A stretch of DNA of 26,049 nucleotides from a virus: positions 1 to 26,049 of the IMG/VR virus record IMGVR_UViG_3300025168_000578; one strand, written 5' to 3'. Below, piece by piece: positions 6,823-12,926 of this stretch; the first letter of the stretch is position 1, and the number at the start of each line of letters is the position of its first letter. The notes under the pieces were generated by a model. It was not told where the DNA came from. It saw only the letters and a program-made list of their open reading frames with translations, and made no database searches. A program made the translations under genes and the position numbers.

Positions 6823-7731
6823 CTATTCTCCTAATATCTTATTGTTTAATCCAAGACTACGATTAGCCCATGCGTTGAACTTAGACTTTAACGCCTTAAG
6901 TTCTTCCTGTGTGGTAATGTTACGTATGCTCGTGTTCTGTAACGAAAGTAAAAACTCACAAGCGTAGTGTACGCGTAGCTCATGCTCAGTATCACATAAA
7001 ACTTCCCTACGCCGCTTTGCTTCGTAGTCAGTGTATGTTCCATCATAAGTGTTGTCATAATCGGTGTGAAAAGAACGATCTAAACTACTAACCTTCTCAC
7101 GCATAGCTCGACCTTCATCTGGAATTAATGGGCCTACGGCACACAACCAACTAAAAAACTCATCGATGTGGGGCTGTAACTTTTTCTTCGCTACCTTGTC
7201 GATTCGCGTAGACGGTTTAGTATAGTTCCCAGAAACATGTTCCCACACGTTAAGCCATCTATCCGTCATTTTGTTTATGCGCTTGAACACAAGGGGTGTA
7301 GGTTTTCTAGGGTCTTTCTTCTCACTAGAGCGCGGCACGTAATACGAACCAGATGCTGATCTAATCGTGTGATAAGCACCCCCACAAAAATCCAACCCGT
7401 TTGGTAGATACTCAAATAGAAACGCCATCCGTGCTTGGTCAGTACTCCACGTAACGGTGTGTATAGTAACAAACTCGTCCCCATGCTTATCTCTGGACCA
7501 TGTTATAGGTGGTCTCTTAAGATGTTCATCAACCCACGAATAATTTTCGTAAGGTATAACATCGTGCAGTATGTAGCAGTTGTCATCTACCTTGGCGATG
7601 CGCTCCCACTTACGGTGACGTTCACTTATAGGCCGTATGTCATCCTCACGTTTGTGGTTCTTACTAACCATAGGTTTAACTTCAGCATAACGCTCGGCAA
7701 CATCGGAAAAAGTATTAAGATTGACTCTCAT
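6823..7731 (-). CDS. Hypothetical protein of the MoxR/VWA module (302 aa)
   Basis: A 302-residue soluble protein with no recognised family. The ATG at 7731 is chosen because GGGAG lies 7 bases before it and it begins one base after the stop of the VWA gene; a GTG 30 bases upstream would overlap that gene and lacks a ribosome binding site. The protein is rich in Arg, Lys, Tyr and Trp, with a central segment FEYLPNGLDFCGGAYHTIRS and a C-terminal helical region. Its coupling to the VWA metallopeptidase gene suggests a joint function, but nothing in the sequence says which. Confidence 0.75.
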   Translation of the reverse strand: MRVNLNTFSDVAERYAEVKPMVSKNHKREDDIRPISERHRKWERIAKVDDNCYILHDVIPYENYSWVDEHLKRPPITWSRDKHGDEFVTIHTVTWSTDQARMAFLFEYLPNGLDFCGGAYHTIRSASGSYYVPRSSEKKDPRKPTPLVFKRINKMTDRWLNVWEHVSGNYTKPSTRIDKVAKKKLQPHIDEFFSWLCAVGPLIPDEGRAMREKVSSLDRSFHTDYDNTYDGTYTDYEAKRRREVLCDTEHELRVHYACEFLLSLQNTSIRNITTQEELKALKSKFNAWANRSLGLNNKILGE

Positions 7732-7732
7732 T

Positions 7733-8941
7733 TTATAACTCCCTTGATTTAACGTGAACACATTTACCTACATCAGGTACGGCATTTTTATTGTCTATGA
7801 TTATCCAAAGTACAGGACACGACCAATTACCCCAACTACCACCAAGATATCCATCGGTGATAACAATCGCACACTGAGGTGTTATGTTGTTGTCGTCTAA
7901 GTATTGCGGGACACACTCGACATCAGTACCCCCACCACCTTTTGGTTTAGTAGAATGTATGAAGTCATCCAGTTCATGCATCTCATACTTCTCGTCACCA
8001 CATACAGCGGTGTCCCAGTACAACATGCGTAACCATTCGGGTTTGACAAGCTCGGACAAAGTCTTGATTTCTGTTAGAATGACTGATTGTTCTTGTACAC
8101 CAATGGACCCCGACATATCCCCACACGTTGCTATACCCCCAACCCTCTCGGATATACCGCTCGGCATATAATCACCACTAGCAATAAAGCGTCTGTTAGG
8201 ACGTCTCCACGTAGAGTAATCATTGCCCGAACAAGTGTTGGATATGTACTCGCGTAGCATTTCGCGCCAATCAACTTGAGGTTTAAGTAGTTCTGCGATG
8301 GATAGATCAACATTACCCCCCATCTTGCCAGCGATCAACGCGCCTTGGCGTACAGCTTCATCCAGATCACGCCCAAGCTCACGTTGCTCTTCGGCACTTA
8401 TCTCCTGCGCACCTTCCCAGTCATGTTCATCGAAACCAGTTCCCTGACCCTGACCCTGACCCTGACCCTGACCCTGACCCTGACCCTGATCTTCTTGGTC
8501 TTGTTTTATTATGTTGAATACTTGAGCGGTGTCCATGTCTCGGAACCGTTGGTCAAGTAATCCACAACTGGGCATAACTGCAAAGCCATCTTGGTTGTCA
8601 TCCAATATCTTTATGTTGATAACATAATCACATGCTATGTTTGCGAGTTGTGCATCTTCGCGGTATAAATGTTCCCACGTGATGAGATGTCTATACAGCT
8701 TGTGATAGCTCTCATGTAAAATTAGAAACCTAAGTTCTGGATCAGACAAGCTCTCGACAAACTTCCTGCCGTACATCTCATCACGACCATTCGTACACGC
8801 TGTTGGTATGTCTTCGCGCACCGTGCGCTCTCCGATCATCAACACACCAGCAAGGGCGACATACTTATCGTTACCCATGATATCGACAACCGCTTTCGAT
8901 AGACGTTGCTCGACTGTTAGTTGTTTCCCTATACTTAACAT
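7733..8941 (-). CDS. VWA-domain protein with HExxH metallopeptidase motif (DUF2201-like)
   Basis: A 402-residue two-part protein. The N-terminal half carries HESYH at residues 76-80, a zincin HExxH motif, within a segment (LRFLILHESYHKLYRH, then ANIACDYVIN) typical of the putative metallopeptidase domain that precedes VWA-like domains in DUF2201-type proteins. A low-complexity linker of eight Gly-Gln pairs (about 152-167) follows. The C-terminal half is a VWA-like domain with an intact MIDAS: DMSGS (Asp275, Ser277, Ser279), a Thr in GGGGTD and Asp in VITDG. Such proteins pair with MoxR AAA+ ATPases, and the MoxR gene lies directly upstream. Together they probably act as a metal-dependent remodelling or protease complex. 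Target and role in infection are unknown. AGGAG lies about 8 bases before the ATG. Confidence 0.9.
   Translation of the reverse strand: MLSIGKQLTVEQRLSKAVVDIMGNDKYVALAGVLMIGERTVREDIPTACTNGRDEMYGRKFVESLSDPELRFLILHESYHKLYRHLITWEHLYREDAQLANIACDYVINIKILDDNQDGFAVMPSCGLLDQRFRDMDTAQVFNIIKQDQEDQGQGQGQGQGQGQGQGTGFDEHDWEGAQEISAEEQRELGRDLDEAVRQGALIAGKMGGNVDLSIAELLKPQVDWREMLREYISNTCSGNDYSTWRRPNRRFIASGDYMPSGISERVGGIATCGDMSGSIGVQEQSVILTEIKTLSELVKPEWLRMLYWDTAVCGDEKYEMHELDDFIHSTKPKGGGGTDVECVPQYLDDNNITPQCAIVITDGYLGGSWGNWSCPVLWIIIDNKNAVPDVGKCVHVKSREL
8442..8489. repeat. Hexanucleotide microsatellite (ccctga)8 in the VWA gene
   Basis: Eight perfect tandem copies of ccctga. Read on the minus strand they encode eight Gln-Gly pairs, the linker between the metallopeptidase-like and VWA parts. 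Length changes of whole units keep the frame. Confidence 0.9.
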
Positions 8942-8964
8942 AACTTCTTCTCCTGTGTGTAAGT

Positions 8965-8988
8965 GGGGTGCAGGTGTAGCCGCACCCC
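8965..8988. other. Hairpin between MoxR-like and VWA genes
   Basis: GGGGTGC (8965-8971) and GCACCCC (8982-8988) form a 7-bp G/C-rich stem with a 10-base loop. It lies 24 bases upstream of the VWA gene start. It could slow or attenuate transcription or shield mRNA. There is no T-run, so it is not a typical terminator. Confidence 0.6.
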
Positions 8989-8991
8989 GTT

Positions 8992-9010
8992 TGTTAGTGC
9001 CGCACTAACA
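8992..9010. repeat. 19-bp palindrome, copy 2
   Basis: TGTTAGTG-CCG-CACTAACA. It begins 2 bases after the stop of the MoxR-like gene on the minus strand and is followed toward the VWA gene by a second, unrelated hairpin. Confidence 0.85.
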
Positions 9011-9012
9011 CG

Positions 9013-10110
9013 TTACTTCTTGTCAGCGGCAAACATGTAGTTGTTACCCATAGCCCAGTCAGTGAACTTCTTGTTAGTCATCACTAAGGATTGCTTAGAG
9101 TATTTGGGGGAGCGCACACCATTGGCGAACATACCTTGTGCTTCTTTGTCGAGCCGAACTAAGTAGTCCATCCATGAGTCAACCCAAGTCTTGTCCAAAC
9201 TTGCTAGCGTACGATACACAACCATACACACTGCGGCGGCACTGCTGGGTACCGTGGCGTTGAGAGGATCTTGTTTGATCGACTCAAGCGATGGAAGCTG
9301 AGTGCTTAACTTAACGAAAGCCATTAAGTCCATAGCGCCTCGATCACCAATCGTACCCATGAGTAAACTTGTTAGGGTCTGGTCGTCGAAATTTACTCGG
9401 TTCTTGAGCCAATCGGAAGCCGCTTCCAACGATCTGGGTGTAACAAACGCGGCACGCTGGTCCCGTGGGTGATATATGTACGGGTTTTCTTCTGGATCTT
9501 TGACATCCTCAAAGGACGCAAAGAGGTATGGGTTATCTTTTGCCCAGCCAAGTATAATGTGGTCGATACCATTGTTAATTCCCCATTCTATCCATTCCAT
9601 GTTATCAGGTTTACGTGCCGTAAGTACAGTCATACGGTTACGTGCGTGCGGTGGCATCAGGTCTCCTACACCTTCCGCGCCTAGGTTAGTGGTAGCAAAT
9701 ATTATACTATCTGGATGTAAGGTATAAGAACCTATCTTCCGTTCAAGTATAAGTCGGAGCAACGCGACCTTTACCGCTGGGTTTGCCTTACCAATCTCAT
9801 CCACCATTAGCGTGATGGGGCTTTTGATGTGCGCACCAAGCTCTTCATTGGTAGCGTAGGTTACATAATCCGAACCTTCTTCCTTTAGCATAGCAAGTTT
9901 AGGTATGGTTATATCCCCAAGATCCTTGGTGGTGCAATCAAAGTAACATGGCGTATGTGTCGGCAAGTCATTGCTTAACATCGTTAGTAGTGATGACTTA
10001 CCTGTCCCCATGTGTCCTTGGACAAGTATTGTCCGTTGATGCCCACCGACTTTGATTGCCTGTGCAATCTGGTCTAGTGATAATGCGTACATTGTTTGTG
10101 CTGTTGACAT
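9013..10110 (-). CDS. MoxR-type AAA+ ATPase
   Basis: A 365-residue AAA+ protein. Walker A is GHMGTGKS (residues 32-39), Walker B is LMVDEIGKA (Asp104, Glu105), sensor 1 is IFATTN (Asn142), the arginine-finger region is ARNRM (about 156-160), and a sensor-2-like TPRSLEAA occurs near residue 240. The order and spacing match the MoxR/CbbQ/CobS group, whose members act as chaperones with VWA-domain partners to remodel or insert metal into targets. The partner VWA gene follows directly downstream, separated by about 70 bases that hold two hairpins. AGGAG lies 7 bases before the ATG. Confidence 0.92.
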   Translation of the reverse strand: MSTAQTMYALSLDQIAQAIKVGGHQRTILVQGHMGTGKSSLLTMLSNDLPTHTPCYFDCTTKDLGDITIPKLAMLKEEGSDYVTYATNEELGAHIKSPITLMVDEIGKANPAVKVALLRLILERKIGSYTLHPDSIIFATTNLGAEGVGDLMPPHARNRMTVLTARKPDNMEWIEWGINNGIDHIILGWAKDNPYLFASFEDVKDPEENPYIYHPRDQRAAFVTPRSLEAASDWLKNRVNFDDQTLTSLLMGTIGDRGAMDLMAFVKLSTQLPSLESIKQDPLNATVPSSAAAVCMVVYRTLASLDKTWVDSWMDYLVRLDKEAQGMFANGVRSPKYSKQSLVMTNKKFTDWAMGNNYMFAADKK

Positions 10111-10131
10111 TGTAGTTCTCCTGTTGAGTTG

Positions 10132-10150
10132 TGTTAGTGCGACACTAACA
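10132..10150. repeat. 19-bp palindrome, copy 3
   Basis: TGTTAGTG-CGA-CACTAACA. It begins one base after the stop of the DUF3150-like gene on the minus strand and lies 21 bases upstream of the MoxR-like start, next to its ribosome binding site. Confidence 0.85.
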
Positions 10151-10151
10151 A

Positions 10152-11150
10152 TTATAGTGTCATGTCTATGGATAGTGATGGTAGTTGTGCTATTGCTAAA
10201 TCTACCTTGCGTTTGGTTTCGGCGCGTAGATAGTCGTCATCACGTAACGCGTCCGGTGTAACTCCCCGCAACGCGTTGTCTAATTGCTTGGCGATCTCGC
10301 TCATCTGCGCATCGTTGGTAATGTTGCACACGTTCATCAAATCTATCATATCGATGACATTATCAACTAATGTGTCGCGGAACACTTTCTTGGTTTCGTT
10401 TGATGCATAGTCGAGCCGCTCCGACATACTCACCAACACCTTGTGGACACGTGTCCATATGTCACCTATCGCATTGGTTAGTTGGCGGCTGTAGTATTCT
10501 TGGTAGTGAGCTTTGATCTGCTCATTACCTTCCGCACCAACATCAGTGCGAAAATCGTCCGCGAGTGGAATGTAAGATAATCTAAAACTAAACTTGTTAG
10601 TGAGCGCACTAACACTCGGGTACTCATCACGATGAAAGAAGTCACCGAGCTTGGTTTGAGCGTTGCTGATCTCCCACTCATACTCACGCATACATAATCG
10701 TGCTAGGTCTTCCCACTTAGATTGCATTGCCGTCATCTCCTTATTGTATTTAAAGTATTGTGCGGTTGGAAGTAAACGAAGCCCCGTATCTGACCAAGGC
10801 ATTGTCATGCTGTAATGCATGTTGCGAATGTTCCCTGTCATTTTGTGTAGTGCTTCTAGTGTCTCCCAGTCACCCATAAGTTTCTTGTTAACTGATGCCA
10901 CACCAGAAGCGGCATTGTTGTCCGCTGTAACTTCTTTGGATGCCTTGCGATCTTTCTTGCGTCCCGTCCACTGACTGATGGATAGCTCGGTCAACATCGC
11001 GCTTGATCCGATAGATGGTACGGATATCTCTGGTGGTGTATTGTCGAGTACATTTGTTAGTGCCGCACTAACATCTTGTGCGATAGGCGTGTTTGTGCCG
11101 CCGTCGATTTCGACGGCTTGGTCTTGGTAGGCGTTACTTGCGGTATTCAT
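10152..11150 (-). CDS. DUF3150-like protein, first gene of the MoxR/VWA module
   Basis: A 332-residue mainly helical protein. The segment LSISQWTGRKKDRKAS, then GNIRNMHYSMTMPWSDTGLRLLP with a following YF, LGDFFHRDEYPS and PLADDFRTDVG match the pattern I associate with DUF3150, a family often coded next to MoxR and VWA genes on plasmids and phages. Its biochemical role is not known. It is the first gene behind a near-consensus sigma70 promoter and has AGGAG 7 bases before the ATG. Two copies of the 19-bp palindrome family lie inside the coding sequence, encoding VSAALTN (about residues 27-33) and VSALTN (about 180-185). The stop is followed after one base by another copy. Confidence 0.78.
   Translation of the reverse strand: MNTASNAYQDQAVEIDGGTNTPIAQDVSAALTNVLDNTPPEISVPSIGSSAMLTELSISQWTGRKKDRKASKEVTADNNAASGVASVNKKLMGDWETLEALHKMTGNIRNMHYSMTMPWSDTGLRLLPTAQYFKYNKEMTAMQSKWEDLARLCMREYEWEISNAQTKLGDFFHRDEYPSVSALTNKFSFRLSYIPLADDFRTDVGAEGNEQIKAHYQEYYSRQLTNAIGDIWTRVHKVLVSMSERLDYASNETKKVFRDTLVDNVIDMIDLMNVCNITNDAQMSEIAKQLDNALRGVTPDALRDDDYLRAETKRKVDLAIAQLPSLSIDMTL
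10595..10614. repeat. Palindrome variant, copy 4, inside the DUF3150-like gene
   Basis: TGTTAGTG-AGCG-CACTAACA, the only copy with a 4-base spacer. It lies in coding sequence and encodes VSALTN on the minus strand; the 18-bp core fills exactly six codons. Confidence 0.8.
11055..11073. repeat. 19-bp palindrome, copy 5, inside the DUF3150-like gene
   Basis: TGTTAGTG-CCG-CACTAACA near the 5' end of the DUF3150-like gene, encoding VSAALTN on the minus strand. Confidence 0.85.
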
Positions 11151-11195
11151 GTCTGTTCTCCTGTTATGTCAATAGATGATCTATCAACTGTTACT

Positions 11196-11224
11196 ATAGT
11201 ACCTAATGTTAGTAGGTATGTCAA
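11196..11224 (-). promoter_or_regulatory. Near-consensus sigma70 promoter of the MoxR/VWA operon
   Basis: On the minus strand TTGACA (11224-11219), a 17-base spacer and TACTAT (11201-11196). Transcription would begin near 11189, about 40 bases before the DUF3150-like start. An inverted repeat TACCTA-N7-TAGGTA covers the spacer and reaches the -10, and a TGTTAGT half-site of the palindrome family sits in the spacer. Both are candidate operators. Confidence 0.8.
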
Positions 11225-11327
11225 TGTTTACCAAAACGTGTCAGGGTTTGTATTGTTCTGTAATGTTCCGTAATGTTCTTTAGTGTAGGCCAGCAAGTAT
11301 TTGATAAGTAAGGAATGTTGCAATGTT
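11205..11327 (+). repeat. AATGTT iteron-like cluster, direct orientation
   Basis: AATGTT occurs at 11205, 11223, 11262, 11272, 11314 and 11322. Three consecutive 10-bp units occupy 11251-11280 (tattgttctg, taatgttccg, taatgttctt), and two 8-bp units AATGTTGC lie in tandem at 11314-11329. Helically phased repeats of this kind usually bind an initiator or regulator cooperatively. Confidence 0.65.
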
Positions 11328-11390
11328 GCTAAAATGCGGGGTGCGATGAAGGGGTCGGACAGACACGCTCACGTGGTAACCAACTAACAG

Positions 11391-11470
11391 GCATAATTGA
11401 TAAACATTTTTGAGATATCATACTATTTTCAAACTACTACATTACATACTATATATATAAAACTAAACAG
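11391..11470. other. AT-rich core of the non-coding region
   Basis: About 80 bases with few G or C, including an atatatata run near 11450-11459, lying between the two halves of the AATGTT/AACATT clusters. It could be a DNA unwinding element. This rests on composition and position only. Confidence 0.45.
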
Positions 11471-11515
11471 TTTGCTAAAAGCTGATAGGCAAAGGAGAGA
11501 ACACCTTGTATAACC

Positions 11516-11543
11516 CTGTCACAAAACAACATGAAACTATAAT
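11516..11543 (+). promoter_or_regulatory. Possible rightward promoter in the non-coding region
   Basis: CTGTCA (11516-11521), 16-base spacer, TATAAT (11538-11543). It would transcribe the 110-bp repeats rightward. The -10 is perfect, the -35 is 4 of 6. No gene follows on this strand, so a non-coding RNA is the only possible product. Confidence 0.35.
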
Positions 11544-11662
11544 GTTCTTTTCACTTGCAACATTAGGCTCTTTTTTGCAACATTACACCCCGTAAAAACG
11601 GAACATTCTTTTGTTATCAATATGTTAGTGCCGCACTAACAAACTACATTGCAAAGAACATT
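11541..11662 (-). repeat. AACATT iteron-like cluster, mostly inverted orientation
   Basis: AACATT, the reverse complement of AATGTT, occurs at 11559, 11579, 11602 and 11657, with one direct AATGTT at 11541. Two of the copies are within TTGCAACATTA (11555-11565 and 11575-11585), an 11-bp direct repeat spaced by exactly 20 bases. With the left cluster, this makes a roughly inverted arrangement around the AT-rich core. Confidence 0.6.
11623..11641. repeat. 19-bp palindrome, copy 6
   Basis: TGTTAGTG-CCG-CACTAACA in the non-coding region, among the inverted AACATT motifs. Confidence 0.85.
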
Positions 11663-11720
11663 ACCTAATAACAATGACTTAAGGCTCAACGCGACTCTAA
11701 GAACTGGTTTCGTGGTGTTA

Positions 11721-11739
11721 TGTTAGTGCCGCACTAACA
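11721..11739. repeat. 19-bp palindrome, copy 7
   Basis: TGTTAGTG-CCG-CACTAACA, within the first unit of about 110 bp in the non-coding region. Confidence 0.85.
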
Positions 11740-11829
11740 AACTGTCCCCCGGCAGCACGGTTTAAGTCACGCACGATAACAAGTTACTACAGGCTCAACG
11801 CGACTCTAAGAACTGGTCTCGTGGTGTTA

Positions 11830-11848
11830 TGTTAGTGTGTCACTAACA
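11830..11848. repeat. 19-bp palindrome, copy 8
   Basis: TGTTAGTG-TGT-CACTAACA, at the equivalent place in the second unit of about 110 bp. The arms are identical to copy 7 while the spacer differs. Confidence 0.85.
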
Positions 11849-11943
11849 ACTAGCAGCCGGGTATCCGGGAACCTTAGAGCCACGCACGATAACAAATTAC
11901 TACGGGCTCAACGCGACTCTAAGAACTGGTTTCTTTTGGACAC

Positions 11944-11975
11944 AAAAAAAGGACGACACCCGAAGGTGCCGCCCG
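11944..11975 (-). terminator. Intrinsic terminator after the leftward membrane protein gene
   Basis: On the minus strand a 10-bp stem, GGGCGGCACC with GGTGTCGTCC (two G-U pairs), closed by a TTCG tetraloop and followed by seven T. It lies 6 bases beyond the stop at 11981, so it ends the 12926-11981 transcript before the origin-like region. Confidence 0.88.
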
Positions 11976-11980
11976 AGAAG

Positions 11981-12316
11981 TCATGGGATATATCTAAAAT
12001 CATTATCAAACATCATTAAGAAATCGATAATCGTTTGTTCGTGTGTAGCGCCAATCCAGCCCATCACACAAATAGCAATCGTACAAAGTAAGAAACTCTG
12101 CAAGAATATCGACCGAGACAACCTTTTGTAAATCTGTTGAAACTTAGTTGGTTTAATTATTGTAAACATATTTTCAGATGGTTCTTGATAGTTATTAAAT
12201 ACAGCATCAAGATTTTTTAACCATATATCATGGCGTCGTTTGGCGTCTTCATCAAATTGCTTTCGGTCTTGCTTTTTTATTACGTATTTCGGTTTTACGT
12301 CTTTATAGTATCGCAT
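11981..12316 (-). CDS. Small membrane protein of unknown function
   Basis: A 111-residue protein. The N-terminal 65 residues are strongly charged and basic, followed by one clear hydrophobic segment at about 70-90 (IFLQSFLLCTIAICVMGWIGA) and a short C-terminal tail. The positive N-terminal side predicts N-in topology. GGAG lies 7 bases before the ATG. The gene ends directly at an intrinsic terminator and is preceded by the most extended palindrome of the window. Possible roles include membrane anchoring of replication or a lysis or exclusion function; the sequence does not decide. Confidence 0.65.
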   Translation of the reverse strand: MRYYKDVKPKYVIKKQDRKQFDEDAKRRHDIWLKNLDAVFNNYQEPSENMFTIIKPTKFQQIYKRLSRSIFLQSFLLCTIAICVMGWIGATHEQTIIDFLMMFDNDFRYIP

Positions 12317-12338
12317 GGTTTTTTCTCCAGTAAAGTTG

Positions 12339-12367
12339 GGCGATGTTAGTGTAGCACTAACATCGCC
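12339..12367. repeat. Extended palindrome, copy 9, with 13-bp arms
   Basis: GGCGATGTTAGTG-TAG-CACTAACATCGCC, a perfect inverted repeat of 13-bp arms containing the common 19-bp core (12344-12362). It lies between the stop of the 183-residue gene (7 bases away) and the membrane protein gene. No T-run follows in the direction of transcription, so it is not a standard terminator. Confidence 0.85.
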
Positions 12368-12374
12368 TGTTAAG

Positions 12375-12926
12375 TTATACCTTAGTGTTCAGAATTTTAG
12401 ATAACTGAACAATATGATGTAGAGCCTCTACAACATCGAACGTCGCGCCTTCCGCCTTTTCCAAGCGCTTGAGCATTTGGGTTGCACGTTCCAAACAGAA
12501 CGTCTTGTCGTCCGTGCGCTTGTCGTCGGCGCCCTTGGCTGGTGTCGGGTTCAAGCGCTTGTTTAGCGCCCGTTGGTAGTCGTTCCTACGTGCTCCAATT
12601 TGCGCTTGAATGTAACGTCTTGTACCTTTCGCTGGAAGTTTTGCATCGCCCTTTTGACCTGCTTCATTACCTGCTTCCAGTGATTTGATTGGGCAATTAA
12701 TCAATCTACGTTCACTTGCTGTGAAACTTGCCATAATTGCACCATTTAACTCGCCAAAGAATGCGATGTGGGCCTTGTCGCTAGTGTCCTTCTTAGGACT
12801 CTTAAAGAATTCCAATGACACTCCATCAGCTATAAACCCGTCTAGTACAATAGCCATAAGGCTGGCGGTCTTAGTGTTGGCCCTGCTGTGTGTCGTGATC
12901 GCTTTGATTGTTTTAACGTTTAACAT
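12375..12926 (-). CDS. Hypothetical early protein (183 aa)
   Basis: A basic, probably helical protein of 183 residues with no recognised domain. It has a basic central region (KGTRRYIQAQIGARRNDYQ) and a C-terminal leucine-rich helix (ATQMLKRLEKAEGATFDVVE). Two starts are possible. The ATG at 12926 is preferred because GGAG lies 9 bases before it; an in-frame ATG at 12941 (5 residues longer) lacks a ribosome binding site. It is the first leftward gene next to the divergent region, so it is probably expressed early. It is followed by the 13-bp-arm palindrome and the small membrane protein gene. Confidence 0.65.
   Translation of the reverse strand: MLNVKTIKAITTHSRANTKTASLMAIVLDGFIADGVSLEFFKSPKKDTSDKAHIAFFGELNGAIMASFTASERRLINCPIKSLEAGNEAGQKGDAKLPAKGTRRYIQAQIGARRNDYQRALNKRLNPTPAKGADDKRTDDKTFCLERATQMLKRLEKAEGATFDVVEALHHIVQLSKILNTKV

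Larger units (their letters stand above)
11660..11935. repeat. Direct repeats of about 110 bp (2.3 copies)
   Basis: The block ggctcaacgcgactctaaga, continuing with actgg, starts at 11683, 11792 and 11905 (periods 109 and 113). After it, copies 1 and 2 continue with cgtggtgttatgttagtg, the palindrome, a divergent G/C-rich segment, then cacgcacgataacaa and ttactac before the next unit. The third copy stops after about 28 bases. The divergent segments keep matching arms (AGTCaCGC with GCGACT in one, AGAG with CTCT in the next), so a stem may be conserved despite changed bases. Confidence 0.75.
11151..11980. other. Long non-coding region, candidate replication origin
   Basis: About 830 bases without a supported gene, between the leftward module's promoter and the terminator of the 11981-12926 genes. 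Contents from left to right: promoter and leader (11151-11224), AATGTT motif cluster (11205-11327), an AT-rich core (about 11391-11470) with a tatatata run, a further motif cluster with the opposite orientation dominant (11541-11662), 2.3 copies of a repeat of about 110 bp (11660-11935) carrying palindromes, then a minus-strand terminator (11944-11975). Clustered short repeats beside an AT-rich stretch are what phage and plasmid origins look like. No experimental or skew evidence is available here. Confidence 0.6.

Noticed and set aside
11683-11935. tRNA or CRISPR array in the 110-bp repeats
   Set aside because: The repeats carry no T-loop GTTCGA-type sequence and no cloverleaf could be drawn. 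Units are long, only 2.3 copies exist and the 'spacers' keep homology, so a CRISPR array is excluded.
11837-12019. 60-residue plus-strand ORF across the repeat, terminator and end of the membrane protein gene
   Set aside because: It runs through a palindrome, the repeat block and the minus-strand terminator, has no ribosome binding site and ends in an antisense gene.
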